From Acidobacteriota bacterium (lineage in GTDB: Bacteria; Acidobacteriota; Vicinamibacteria; Vicinamibacterales; UBA8438), in NCBI GenBank assembly GCA_021296515.1, contig JAGWAH010000005.1, positions 12,425 to 60,676 of the forward strand: DNA of 48,252 nt, read 5' to 3'. How positions within the stretch are numbered: the first letter of the stretch is position 1; each line of letters starts with the position of its first letter. The notes under the pieces were generated by a model. The model saw only the letters and a list, made by a program, of their open reading frames with translations, was not told the DNA's origin and did not search any database. This document shows, piece after piece, positions 7,352 to 15,141 of the stretch. A program made the position numbers and the translations under genes.

Positions 7352-9154
7352 TCAGGCCAGTTGATACTCCGGCGTGCTCAGGATCAGATAGAGCAGTGCG
7401 CGCAACGCCGCCTCGGTCTGCGGCGTATCCGACTCGATGCGGTCGCTCCCGAGCTCGTCGCGCAGGAAATCGACGAGCACGGCGCGGTCCGCGCCGCTCA
7501 GCTCGACGCGCAGGAAACGGCGAATCAGGTGGTCGACGACCGCCCCGGACTCCGCTACTCCCGCGTCCGACAGAAGTTGAACCATGTCCAGGTCGGCAAC
7601 CCGCCGCGGGATCGGATGCAGCTTCTCGAACGCCATCACGTATCCCATGTACCCGCCGTAGCGCGTGTTGTAGTCCTCGTCGCGATCCACGAGCCGACTC
7701 GACTCGGCATCGCCCTGCTGCGTCGCCGCGGTGATGTTCATGCCGCGGGCGAGTCGCTCCTCGACCTGCCGGTAGATGCCCGGCACGACGCGGTCGGGCG
7801 CCCAGAACCCGTCGGTGTCGGGATACAGGACGGCGCGGAAGAGGTTGCCGCGCTGAAGGAGCGTCGCCGGGGTGACCCAGGTCCGCCCGCCGGCCCACCC
7901 CGCCACGTTCGGCGGATTGAACAGCGTCTGTCCGAGGCCGGCGACGAGGCGGTTGAAGTCGGGAATGGTGGGCAGCTCCGTCAGCCCCAGCTTGCGGTAA
8001 GTGGATACCACCAGGTGTACCGGGCTCTTGATCTGGGTGGCGTACGACGGCGGGCTGTAGAAATCCCGAGAGAGGAAGATCTTCGTCAACAGCGGCTTCA
8101 GGCCGTAGTCGGCGTCGCGCAACGTGGCCGCAAGCTCGGCCTGGACCGACTCGGCGAGCTCTTCGCGGACGAGGTAGCGGTAGAGCTTGCCGCTCACGAA
8201 CTCGGCTGCGGCCGGCTGCTCCAGGATGATCCGGATGATGTCGCCGCCGTCGAACGGACCGTTTTGCCCGAGGAACGTCTTCTCGCCGAAGTCGTGCTGC
8301 TCGGCGTCGATCTTGAACTCCAGAGCGTCGTTGGTCCAGCCGGTGAACGCGCGCGCTCCCTCGCGAATGTCCTGCTCGGTGTAGTTGCCGACGCCGAGGC
8401 TGAACAGCTCCAGCAGCTCGCGGCCGAAGTTCTCGTTCGGGTGATCCTTGACGTTCTCGCCGTTGTCCAGATACACAAGCATCGCCGGGTCCCGGAGGAT
8501 GCCCATCAGCAGCTCCTCGAAGCTCCCGTTGGCATTGGCGCGCAGCATCTCGTTCTGCTGCAGCATCATCCGCGTGTCGCGGACCTTCGTGTTGCCCGTC
8601 GCGAAGTGCCCGTGCCAGAAGAGCGTCAGCTTCTCCTCGAGGGGGCGCGTCGTGGTCAGCATCCGCTCACCCCACCAGGTCGCCAGGCGCTGGGTCTCGA
8701 TGGCGTTCGCGCGGAGCCCGTAGAAGAACTTGTTCACCACCGGTTGCAGACGGCGCGACTCGCCCTCCGGCAGGACCGCCACGCCCATCGCCTCGCCCTG
8801 CTCCCGCCCGATGCGGACCGCCTCGGCCCGGCTCTTCGGGAACGGGTCCATGCCCGGATCCCAGATGGGAGAAGCGTCGAACGACCCGAGCGTGTCGGGA
8901 TGCCGCTGGTAGTCGACCAGCCACTCGACCGCGGCGGCCGGCGTCATTCCGGCCAGGTGCTCCACCTCGGCCGGGGTCCCGCCGAAACCTGCACGCTCCA
9001 GCAGGTGGGCCGCCTTCTGGCGATCCCAGTCTCCGGCGGCGATCGGCGCGAGGTCGTTCTGCCACGAGGCCGGCCCGGCGCCGTCGCCAGCGGCCCCGCC
9101 GGGAGCCGCGCCGATCGTCAGCAGGAGTACCGCCAAGAATATCTGTCGTGCCAC
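7352..9154 (-). CDS. DUF1800 family secreted protein
   Basis: The 600-residue product begins with a signal peptide (MARQIFLAVLLLTIGAAPGG, GTG start) preceded by a good Shine-Dalgarno sequence (GGAGG six bases away). The mature part matches DUF1800: KAAHLLERAGFGGTPAEVEH near residue 47, EEKLTLFWHGHFATGNTKV, LVYLDNGENVKDHPNENFGR, ELLELFSLGVGNYTEQDI and a C-terminal region ending STPEYQLA. These proteins are exported and normally paired with a DUF1501 partner, here 76 bp downstream, suggesting one operon. Their biochemical role is not established. Length is normal for the family and the frame is intact, unlike the partner. Confidence 0.9.
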   Translation of the reverse strand: MARQIFLAVLLLTIGAAPGGAAGDGAGPASWQNDLAPIAAGDWDRQKAAHLLERAGFGGTPAEVEHLAGMTPAAAVEWLVDYQRHPDTLGSFDASPIWDPGMDPFPKSRAEAVRIGREQGEAMGVAVLPEGESRRLQPVVNKFFYGLRANAIETQRLATWWGERMLTTTRPLEEKLTLFWHGHFATGNTKVRDTRMMLQQNEMLRANANGSFEELLMGILRDPAMLVYLDNGENVKDHPNENFGRELLELFSLGVGNYTEQDIREGARAFTGWTNDALEFKIDAEQHDFGEKTFLGQNGPFDGGDIIRIILEQPAAAEFVSGKLYRYLVREELAESVQAELAATLRDADYGLKPLLTKIFLSRDFYSPPSYATQIKSPVHLVVSTYRKLGLTELPTIPDFNRLVAGLGQTLFNPPNVAGWAGGRTWVTPATLLQRGNLFRAVLYPDTDGFWAPDRVVPGIYRQVEERLARGMNITAATQQGDAESSRLVDRDEDYNTRYGGYMGYVMAFEKLHPIPRRVADLDMVQLLSDAGVAESGAVVDHLIRRFLRVELSGADRAVLVDFLRDELGSDRIESDTPQTEAALRALLYLILSTPEYQLA

Positions 9155-9250
9155 GGTGTTCCTCCGGTCTTGCCGAGCCCGGCCGCAACCGGCCTCCGGG
9201 CGCAGAGACCCGCATGATACGTCACCATGTACGCTTCGCCAACTGTCTGG

Positions 9251-9769
9251 TTACGGCAGCACGTCCAGCGTGTGATCGAGCATGCGGTCGCCGTCGAAGA
9301 CCCAGCGCCCGGCGAACCGCCGGCCGCCGATGACCAGCGGCAGCCAATGGCGATCGTCCTCCCACATTTCGTCGAACGGAATGGCGTCGACGGCGAACCA
9401 GAACGGCTCGGCCTCGTCCGTCTCGACGGGGGTTCCGGCCAGATCCGCCGCGCGGTAGACGTGCACGAACGTCGAGTAGCCGTCCACGAACTGGAAGCCG
9501 TGCTGCCCCAGCTTCTCCAGATGGAGCGGCGTGACGCCCAACTCCTCGCGTACCTCGCGGACCGCGCACGCGTCGAACGACTCGCCTGGCTCCAATCGGC
9601 CGCCCGGCCCGTTGATCTTGCCGGCCCCGAGCCCCCGCTTCTTGCGGATCAGCAGGATGCGGCGATCCTTGACCACGAAGACGAGCGTCGCCGGATCGAC
9701 GGCGCGCCAGCACGTCCAGTCGATTTCCCGGACGCGACGGACCGCCGCTCCGCGTTCAGGCGACGGCAT
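9251..9769 (-). CDS. MTH1-like Nudix hydrolase (oxidised purine dNTPase)
   Basis: The 172-residue product carries a complete Nudix box at about residues 57-79 (GRLEPGESFDACAVREVREE, then LGV). The sequence around it resembles eukaryotic MTH1 more than generic MutT: KKRGLGAGKINGPGG, the FWFAVDAIPFDEMWEDD stretch and a C-terminal FAGRWVFDGDRMLDHTL. MTH1 hydrolyses 8-oxo-dGTP and 2-hydroxy-dATP to monophosphates and so prevents mutation; the same activity here is inferred from family similarity. The ATG at 9769 overlaps the end of the upstream dus gene by 14 bp, suggesting translational coupling. About 30 residues precede the first core strand, somewhat longer than MTH1. Confidence 0.88.
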   Translation of the reverse strand: MPSPERGAAVRRVREIDWTCWRAVDPATLVFVVKDRRILLIRKKRGLGAGKINGPGGRLEPGESFDACAVREVREELGVTPLHLEKLGQHGFQFVDGYSTFVHVYRAADLAGTPVETDEAEPFWFAVDAIPFDEMWEDDRHWLPLVIGGRRFAGRWVFDGDRMLDHTLDVLP

Positions 9770-10814
9770 CGCCAGCCGGCTCCAGAAAGTGCATCGCGAT
9801 GATGCGCCGCAGGGCCTGGACGGACTCCGCCTGGTTGATGGCCGTCCGCAACTGCGAGCCGCCGTACAGCCCCTTCGTGTACCAGGAGCCGAGTGCCCGC
9901 AGCTTGTTGACGACCCACCGTTCGCGGCTGCGCGGGGGCCTCGCCCGGCGCGCCCGGGGCGGAGCCGTCCCGGGCGCCTGATGACGGAATCCGCGCGACT
10001 CGTCGACGCCCTCGCGCATCAGCAGATCGATGTAGTCGAGAAGGAAACGCCCGCGCTCCTCGAGCGACACCTCGGGCACGGATCCGTCCACGGCCAGCAC
10101 GGCGGCCTGCTGGAAAATCCAGGGATTGCGCAGCGCGCCGCGCCCGACCAGAACGCCGGCCACGCCTGCGCGGGCGTGGTCGACCATCTGCTGGGGTGTG
10201 ACGCAGTCGCCGCTGCCCAGCACGGGGATCGTGACCTGCTCGGCGACCGTCCGAATCAGCTCCCAGTCGGACTTCCCGCTGTAGGACTGCCTTGCGGTGC
10301 GCCCGTGTACCGCGACGGCCGCTGCCCCCGCGTCCTCCATTCTGCGCGCCATCGACGGAGCGTTGATGCTGCCGTCGTCCCAACCGGCCCGCATCTTGAC
10401 CGTTACCGGGATGTCGACCGCATGGGTCATCGCCCGCACGATGCGGGCGGCGTGCGCCGGCTCGCGCATCAGACTGCATCCGGCGTTGTGCTTCGCGATC
10501 TTCGGAACCGGGCAGCCCATGTTGACGTCGACGATGTCCGCCTGCATCGCCTCGACGATCTGGGCGGCCGCAGCCATCTTGCCGGGATCGCCGCCGAAGA
10601 TCTGGATCGATACGGGTCGCTCCGCTTCGGTGTACTCGGCGTACTCGAGCGTGCGGTCGATGCCGCGCACGAGCCCCTCGGAGCTGACCATCTCGGTGAC
10701 CACGAGCCCGCACCCGCCGCGCGCCTTCACGAGGCGGCGAAAGGCGGTGTCGGTCATGCCCGCCATAGGGGCCAGAGCGTAGCGATGATCGAGTGAAACG
10801 GATCCGATTCTCAT
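9756..10814 (-). CDS. dus: tRNA-dihydrouridine synthase (DusB-like)
   Basis: The 352-residue product reduces selected uridines of tRNA to dihydrouridine with FMN and NADPH. The TIM-barrel motifs are clear: LAPMAGMTDTAFRRL, VSIQIFGGDPGKM, then VDVNMGCPVPKIAKHNAGCS with the catalytic Cys in GCP, VTVKMRAGWDDG, AVHGRTARQSYSGKSDW and VGRGALRNPWIF. I chose the ATG at 10814 (MRIGSVSLDHRYALAPM); an in-frame ATG five codons upstream overlaps a TAGAAT box. The C-terminal helical domain contains an unusual Arg/Pro-rich insertion (TAPPRARRARPPRSRER) before WVVNKLRALGSW. The gene is followed by, and overlaps, the Nudix gene. Confidence 0.92.
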   Translation of the reverse strand: MRIGSVSLDHRYALAPMAGMTDTAFRRLVKARGGCGLVVTEMVSSEGLVRGIDRTLEYAEYTEAERPVSIQIFGGDPGKMAAAAQIVEAMQADIVDVNMGCPVPKIAKHNAGCSLMREPAHAARIVRAMTHAVDIPVTVKMRAGWDDGSINAPSMARRMEDAGAAAVAVHGRTARQSYSGKSDWELIRTVAEQVTIPVLGSGDCVTPQQMVDHARAGVAGVLVGRGALRNPWIFQQAAVLAVDGSVPEVSLEERGRFLLDYIDLLMREGVDESRGFRHQAPGTAPPRARRARPPRSRERWVVNKLRALGSWYTKGLYGGSQLRTAINQAESVQALRRIIAMHFLEPAGDAVA

Positions 10815-10827
10815 GAAACCCGGATCC

Positions 10828-10833
10828 ATTCTA
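10828..10833 (-). promoter_or_regulatory. -10-like TAGAAT box before dus
   Basis: On the minus strand TAGAAT lies 13 bases before the dus ATG, predicting a leader of only a few bases. The same hexamer occurs before the genes at 926, mfd and pyrF. No convincing -35 box is visible. Confidence 0.35.
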
Positions 10834-10990
10834 ATGCGTCCGGCGCGTGGCGGTAGCTTCCCAGAGGGTCGGTTGGGCCGCCGAAGGCGCCGGCGTGCCA
10901 GGGGTCGCGGCTGGGCAGGGAAAAGGGGCGCGGGGCCCGCGGCAGCCGCTGCCGGGACCCCGCTTCCGAGCGCCGAATGCTGCGAACGAC

Positions 10991-11016
10991 GACCGGCTGC
11001 CAAGGAACAGCCGGTC
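10991..11016 (-). terminator. Stem-loop after the five-repeat protein gene
   Basis: GACCGGCTG and CAGCCGGTC form a perfect 9-bp stem with an 8-base loop, starting 12 bases after the stop codon of the gene at 11028-13427. No strong T run follows, so it would be a weak intrinsic terminator or an RNA-stabilising structure. Confidence 0.5.
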
Positions 11017-11027
11017 CCGGCGCCGAC

Positions 11028-13427
11028 CTACTGCGCGGCCGACTCCAACATCGCCGAGGCGGCGTACGCGGTGACGGCCGTCACCGCCGGCGCCGCGTCG
11101 GCCGGGTGGTGCGGAGACGTGACGCTCGTCCAGGCGCCCTGCGCCAGCGCACGGACCGCCTCCAGGCTCGTCTCGGGAACCGCCACCTCGAAGGTCAGGT
11201 ACCGCCCCGCTTCGTCGGCCTCCACGAAAGTCGCCCGCAACAGGAAGCGGTTGCTGCCCCACAGACCCGAGCCGTCATCCGGCATCGCGGAACGGATCCC
11301 GTTGGCCTGGCTGTCGTATCCGGACCACGTGATGACGATGGGCGCGCCGGTCTGCGCATCCGCGACCGCCGCGAGGCCCGCCGGGGAAGCCACGCGCGAA
11401 CGGACCCGCAACATGCCGGTTGCCTCATCGAGCGAAACCAGCTCGCCGTCCCAGCGATAGGTCGCGCCCGCGGACGGCGACGGCCGGCGCTCCGGCGACG
11501 GCACGTACGCGTTGACGGCCATCACCGATCGGACCTTGCCCGCCGGATGATGCGGCGACGTCACGCTCGCCCAGGAGCCGCGCGTCAGCGACCGCACCGT
11601 CGCCAGGCTCTCCGCGGGCACTCTGGTCTTGAAGGTCAGGTAGCGCCCCGCTTCGTCGGCTTCCACGAGAGTCGCCCGCAACAGGAAGCGGTTGCTGCCC
11701 CACAGACCCGAGCCGTCATCCGGCATCGCGGAACGGATGCCGCTCGCCCGGCTCTCGTAGCCGGACCAGGTGATGACGATGGGTGCCCCGGACTCCGCAC
11801 CGGCCACCGCCGCCAGACCCGCCGGCGAGGCCACGCGCGACTTCACGGTCAGCGTGCCGGTCGATTCGTCGAGCGAAACCAGCTCGCCGTCCCAGCGATA
11901 GGTCGCGCCCGGCAGCGGCGCCGGCCGGCGCTCCCGCAGCGGCACGTACGAATCGACCGCGAGCACGGCGGGAGACCCGTCCGACGGGTGGTGCGGCGAT
12001 CGCACGCTCGCCCAGGAACCGCGCGTCAGCGACCGCACCGTCGCCAGGCTCTCCGCGGGCACTTTGGTCTTGAAGGTCAGGTAGCGTCCGGTTTCGTCGG
12101 TCTCCACGAACGCCGCTCGCAGCAGAAAGCGGTTGCTGCCCCACAGACCCGAATCGTCGTCCGGCATCGCAGCGCGGATCCCGCTCGCCCGGTTCCCGTA
12201 GCCGGACCAGGCGATGACGATCGGCGCTCCCGACTCCGCACCGGCCACCGCCGCCAGACCCGCCGGCGAGGCCACGCGCGACTTCACAGTCAGCGTGCCG
12301 GTCGACTCGTCGAGGGCCAGCAACTCGCCGTCCCAGCGGTAGCTCGCGCCCGGCAGGGGAGCCGCCCTGCGCTCCCGCAGCGGCACGTACGCGTCCACGG
12401 ACAGCACCGCGGGCGACCCGTCCGACGGATGGTGCGGCGATGTCACGCTCGCCCAGGAGCCGCGCGTCAGCGACCGCACCGTCGCCAGGCTCTGCGCGGG
12501 CACCGCCGTCTCGAAGGTCAGATAGCGGCCCGTATCGTCGGCCTCGACGAACGTGGCCCGCAGCAAGAAGCGGTTGCTGCCCCACAGGCCCGAACCGTCA
12601 TCCGGCATCGCGCTGCGGATTCCGCTCGCCCGGCTCTCGAAGCCCGACCAGTTGATGACGATGGGCTGGCCCGACTTCGCGCCGGCCACCGCGGCCAGAC
12701 CGCCCTGCGACGCCACGCGCGACTTCACCGTCAGGGTCCCCGTCGCCTCGTCGAGTGAGACCAGCTCGCCCTGCCAGCGAAAGGTCGCCCCGCGCTGCGG
12801 CGCCGGGCGCCACTCGGGAGACGGGCTGTAGGCTGCGATCGCCAGCACCGGCGCTTCCGCCTCCGCCGCGGCGCGGGTCGTCGTGGCCCTGATCCATGCG
12901 CCGCGCTTCAACGACCGCATCTTCCCGAGGCTCTCGGTGGGCAGCGACGCCTTGAAGGTGAGATGCTCGGCGCCGTCATCGACTGCCACGAACCGCGCCG
13001 GAAGCAGGAAGCGCGCGGACTCTGCCGCTTCCTCCTCAGCCGCAGCGTCGGCGGCGACCGTGTCGGGCTCGACCGCCTCCTGCGCTTCCACGGGCTGGAG
13101 ATCCGCGCCGCCGTAGGGCGCCGCCATGCGAATTCCGTTCGCCCGGCCCTCGGCGCCCGACCAGGTAATCAGGATGCGGTCGCCGGCGTGCGCCTCCTTC
13201 AGCGACGCCAGCGCGTCCGGATCGGCCGCCGGCGACTTCACGGTCACCGTTCCAGCGGCTTCGTCGAGCGCCACGAGCTCGCCGTGCCAATGGTAGGTCG
13301 CCTCCGGGTTCGGCGCTGCCGTCGCGGTCGCCGCCGCGCCGACCACGCACGTCAGGAGGGCGGCCCACCACCTGATCGCGCAGGTCGGGGCGGGCATCCC
13401 TCGTCGAGCTCCTGTCTGGTTCTGCAT
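11028..13427 (-). CDS. Secreted protein of five tandem ~147-residue repeats
   Basis: I do not recognise this 799-residue protein. The ATG at 13427 is preceded by AAGGAG eight bases away and followed by a signal peptide (CAIRWWAALLTCVVGAAATA, ending near TAAP). Five repeats follow, each beginning with a form of ATYRWDGELVSLDEATGTL. Each contains a GxPIVITWSG strand, GSNRFLLRATFVEADETGR, LTFKTKVPAESLATVRSL and SWASVTSPHHP. Repeat 1 is divergent and carries an acidic Ala/Glu-rich insertion (EEEAAES). Within each repeat the first half aligns with the second: DEATGTLTVKSRVASPAG against DETGRYLTFKTKVPAES. Each repeat is therefore probably two copies of a ~70-residue all-beta module, perhaps small barrels, so about ten in all. 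It lacks anchor motifs at the C-terminus, so it may be periplasmic or released. A binding or scaffold role is only a guess. Confidence 0.8.
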   Translation of the reverse strand: MQNQTGARRGMPAPTCAIRWWAALLTCVVGAAATATAAPNPEATYHWHGELVALDEAAGTVTVKSPAADPDALASLKEAHAGDRILITWSGAEGRANGIRMAAPYGGADLQPVEAQEAVEPDTVAADAAAEEEAAESARFLLPARFVAVDDGAEHLTFKASLPTESLGKMRSLKRGAWIRATTTRAAAEAEAPVLAIAAYSPSPEWRPAPQRGATFRWQGELVSLDEATGTLTVKSRVASQGGLAAVAGAKSGQPIVINWSGFESRASGIRSAMPDDGSGLWGSNRFLLRATFVEADDTGRYLTFETAVPAQSLATVRSLTRGSWASVTSPHHPSDGSPAVLSVDAYVPLRERRAAPLPGASYRWDGELLALDESTGTLTVKSRVASPAGLAAVAGAESGAPIVIAWSGYGNRASGIRAAMPDDDSGLWGSNRFLLRAAFVETDETGRYLTFKTKVPAESLATVRSLTRGSWASVRSPHHPSDGSPAVLAVDSYVPLRERRPAPLPGATYRWDGELVSLDESTGTLTVKSRVASPAGLAAVAGAESGAPIVITWSGYESRASGIRSAMPDDGSGLWGSNRFLLRATLVEADEAGRYLTFKTRVPAESLATVRSLTRGSWASVTSPHHPAGKVRSVMAVNAYVPSPERRPSPSAGATYRWDGELVSLDEATGMLRVRSRVASPAGLAAVADAQTGAPIVITWSGYDSQANGIRSAMPDDGSGLWGSNRFLLRATFVEADEAGRYLTFEVAVPETSLEAVRALAQGAWTSVTSPHHPADAAPAVTAVTAYAASAMLESAAQ
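11040..13301 (-). repeat. Coding tandem repeat, 441-bp period
   Basis: Repeat units begin (minus strand) at 13301, 12788, 12347, 11906 and 11465. The last four starts are exactly 441 bp apart (147 codons). The first unit is 513 bp because of an in-frame insertion. Units 3 and 4 are nearly identical over long stretches at DNA level, for example the CTGACGCGCGG region around 11570-11600, 12010-12040 and 12450-12480. That points to recent duplication or gene conversion. Such repeats are prone to copy-number change and assembly collapse. Confidence 0.9.
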
Positions 13428-13680
13428 CACACTACTCCTTGAATCGCCACCGCAGATCCGAGTCGCTGCCGCGTAGCGCGTGGCACAAGCCATCCGGTAT
13501 CGCCCGCCGCCGTCCCGCACCGGAACGACGTAGGGCGACTGCCGGGGCAGGTCCGTCAACGGACCCGCGCTCCATCAACGCGCCGCTTCCAACATCGTGT
13601 TGGGCGACGCACGCCGAATGAAGACTGGCTTTGGGAGTAGCCGTCTACATGGAAGGACGGGCACTGACCGTCTGCCCGCT
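13428..13680 (-). other. Long 5' leader of the five-repeat protein gene
   Basis: If the promoter at 13687-13715 is used, the mRNA has a leader of about 250 nt. It contains a stem-loop at 13550-13565 (GGTCCG, loop TCAA, CGGACC), a GNRA-like four-base loop context, and AAGGAG directly before the ATG. I do not recognise a known riboswitch in it. Confidence 0.4.
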
Positions 13681-13686
13681 ATAAGC

Positions 13687-13715
13687 ATTATGAGTACGCG
13701 CGTTGCCGGGGTCAA
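13687..13715 (-). promoter_or_regulatory. Sigma-70 promoter of the five-repeat protein gene
   Basis: On the minus strand TTGACC (13715-13710) and CATAAT (13692-13687) are separated by 17 bp. Start of transcription would be near 13680. It lies about 110 bp from the divergent promoter at 13828-13855. Confidence 0.6.
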
Positions 13716-13827
13716 GCCCAAAATCGCGGAAGGTCGAGAAAACTCTGCAGGGGCGGCTGGACAGGAGCGGGACCAGCGGCGGGCATCTCGATCACGCGGG
13801 CAGCCGTATCGAGGGCCGCGGCCAGCC

Positions 13828-13855
13828 TTGACAACGTCGCAGCCACCTCTATAAT
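13828..13855 (+). promoter_or_regulatory. Consensus sigma-70 promoter of the membrane protein gene
   Basis: TTGACA (13828-13833) and TATAAT (13850-13855) are both perfect hexamers, 16 bp apart. Transcription would start near 13862, giving a leader of about 190 nt before the ATG at 14053. No reading frame in that leader is convincing. This is the strongest promoter match in the window. Confidence 0.8.
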
Positions 13856-14052
13856 GGAATTACTGCCAGATTGTTCGTAGCCTGCCTTCCCGAAAATGGC
13901 TTCTCCCAGGCCGTTAAGGGTGCTCCGGTTCGAAGCGTGTAGCGATTGTTGGCGCCCGAGCGCCCCCCGACTGCCAGTGCACGGGGATCCAGGGAGGCAT
14001 CGTACCGGCCATCCTGCGGGCGCCGTCGTCCAAACCCGTCAGGAGGGCAACG

Positions 14053-15012
14053 ATGTCGACCAAACCACCAGCGGATCCGGCCATGGAGCGGGGAGTCAAC
14101 CCGGTTCGCCCCGCAACCGCGCCCACCCCCCGCAAGCCCGCCGCTCCGCCCCCGAAGTCGTCGGGGTTCCAGCGGTTCCTGCTTCAGTTTCTATTGCTGG
14201 TGATCGCCCTCGGCGGCGCATTCGGCACCGGCTATCTGGTCAACGCCAACGAGATGCAGCTCGATCGGAGCGACCTGCTGCAGCAGCAGTTGGACGCGCA
14301 GGAGCGCATTCTCGCGCTCGAGCAGCAGATCGCCGAGCTTCGGGAGACCCGGGAGAGCGGCAACCGCGTCGAGCTGGATCTGACCGAGGTGTTCGAACCG
14401 ATTCGCGAGGCGGTCGGACGAATCGCGCTGGTGAGGATGGGCGAGATTTCGCGTGAGATCACGACCGAGCTCACGAGGCTGGTGGAAGCCGACCTCCCGG
14501 CGCTCGACGATTCCGCGAACGCCACCGGCGCCGCGGCGCCGGGCGCCATGCGGGGCGGGATCGACAACGGCGGCGCCGCGGGCCCGGCGTCGGAGCCGGA
14601 GGCGGCGTCCGCGGCCGGCGAGCCTGTCGTGCCGCAGAGCGGCGGCAGTCCCGATTCGCTGCAGCCGAACAGCGCCGCTTCCGGTCCGGCCGCCCGCCCC
14701 CGGCCGGCTGTGGAGCTCGCGGGCAGCGAGTCGGAGAACGCTGCGCCGCCCCCGGTGACGGCAGTGCCGGCGGCCTCGCTCTCGGCACCGGTGAACGAGT
14801 CGCCGGCGGACGCCCTCGGACGGCCGGCGGCTGCGGAGGAGCCGGCCGCCGGAGAAGCCTCGCGTTCGGAAGCCCCGGGACCGCCGGGAGGCGGGTCGGG
14901 GACCGAACCGGAGAACCGCTCCACGCAGGCGAAGGCGACCGACGTCGCCGAGCTGTTGGAGACGGCTCGACCGCCGGGGCTGGCAGGCGCCGTTCCGACT
15001 ACCGAACCGTGA
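14053..15012 (+). CDS. Single-pass membrane protein with coiled coil and low-complexity tail
   Basis: I do not recognise this 319-residue protein. A good Shine-Dalgarno sequence (AGGAGGGCAACG) precedes the ATG. The N-terminal ~37 residues are Pro- and basic-rich and probably cytoplasmic. A membrane segment follows at about residues 41-62 (RFLLQFLLLVIALGGAFGTG). Residues about 70-100 form a coiled coil (DLLQQQLDAQERILALEQQI, then AELRETRE). A helical stretch continues to about 150 (EISREITTELTRLVEADL). The rest, about 160 residues, is Ala/Pro/Gly/Ser/Glu-rich and probably disordered. The strong promoter upstream suggests good expression. It is divergent from the five-repeat secreted protein, with which it may or may not be functionally connected. 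Confidence 0.75.
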   Translation: MSTKPPADPAMERGVNPVRPATAPTPRKPAAPPPKSSGFQRFLLQFLLLVIALGGAFGTGYLVNANEMQLDRSDLLQQQLDAQERILALEQQIAELRETRESGNRVELDLTEVFEPIREAVGRIALVRMGEISREITTELTRLVEADLPALDDSANATGAAAPGAMRGGIDNGGAAGPASEPEAASAAGEPVVPQSGGSPDSLQPNSAASGPAARPRPAVELAGSESENAAPPPVTAVPAASLSAPVNESPADALGRPAAAEEPAAGEASRSEAPGPPGGGSGTEPENRSTQAKATDVAELLETARPPGLAGAVPTTEP

Positions 15013-15030
15013 AGGTTTCCGCTCTCAGGA

Positions 15031-15079
15031 CCGGCAGGCCGCGACTCACGGCAGTCCGACCGTGAGCGCGGCTTGCCGG
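15031..15079. terminator. Bidirectional stem-loop between convergent genes
   Basis: CCGGCAGGCCGCGACTCACG and CGTGAGCGCGGCTTGCCGG form a stem of about 20 bp with small imperfections and an ~8-base loop. It lies between the ends of the membrane protein gene and the SurA/PpiC gene. No clear T run follows on either strand. Confidence 0.6.
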
Positions 15080-15141
15080 CCGGTCGTCCCCGCCCCCACC
15101 CGTCCGCCGTCCAACCGCTCGCTTCCTCACGTTGATTCGAT

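Noticed and set aside
10861-10900. Possible seventh copy of the second palindrome (GGTTGGGCCGCCGAAGG)
   Set aside because: Only a short similarity at the left end; the CGATTGYCGGGC half is absent.
11040-13301. Regular 441-bp repetition considered as a CRISPR or non-coding satellite
   Set aside because: Period is far too long for CRISPR, and repeats keep one open frame with a signal peptide.
13428-13680. Cyclic-di-GMP or other known riboswitch in the leader of the five-repeat protein gene
   Set aside because: Some G/C-rich hairpins are present but the conserved core sequences of known riboswitches were not found by eye.
13900-13990. tRNA-like TTCGA segment (GGTTCGAAGC near 13928)
   Set aside because: No acceptor stem, anticodon arm or CCA end can be folded around it.
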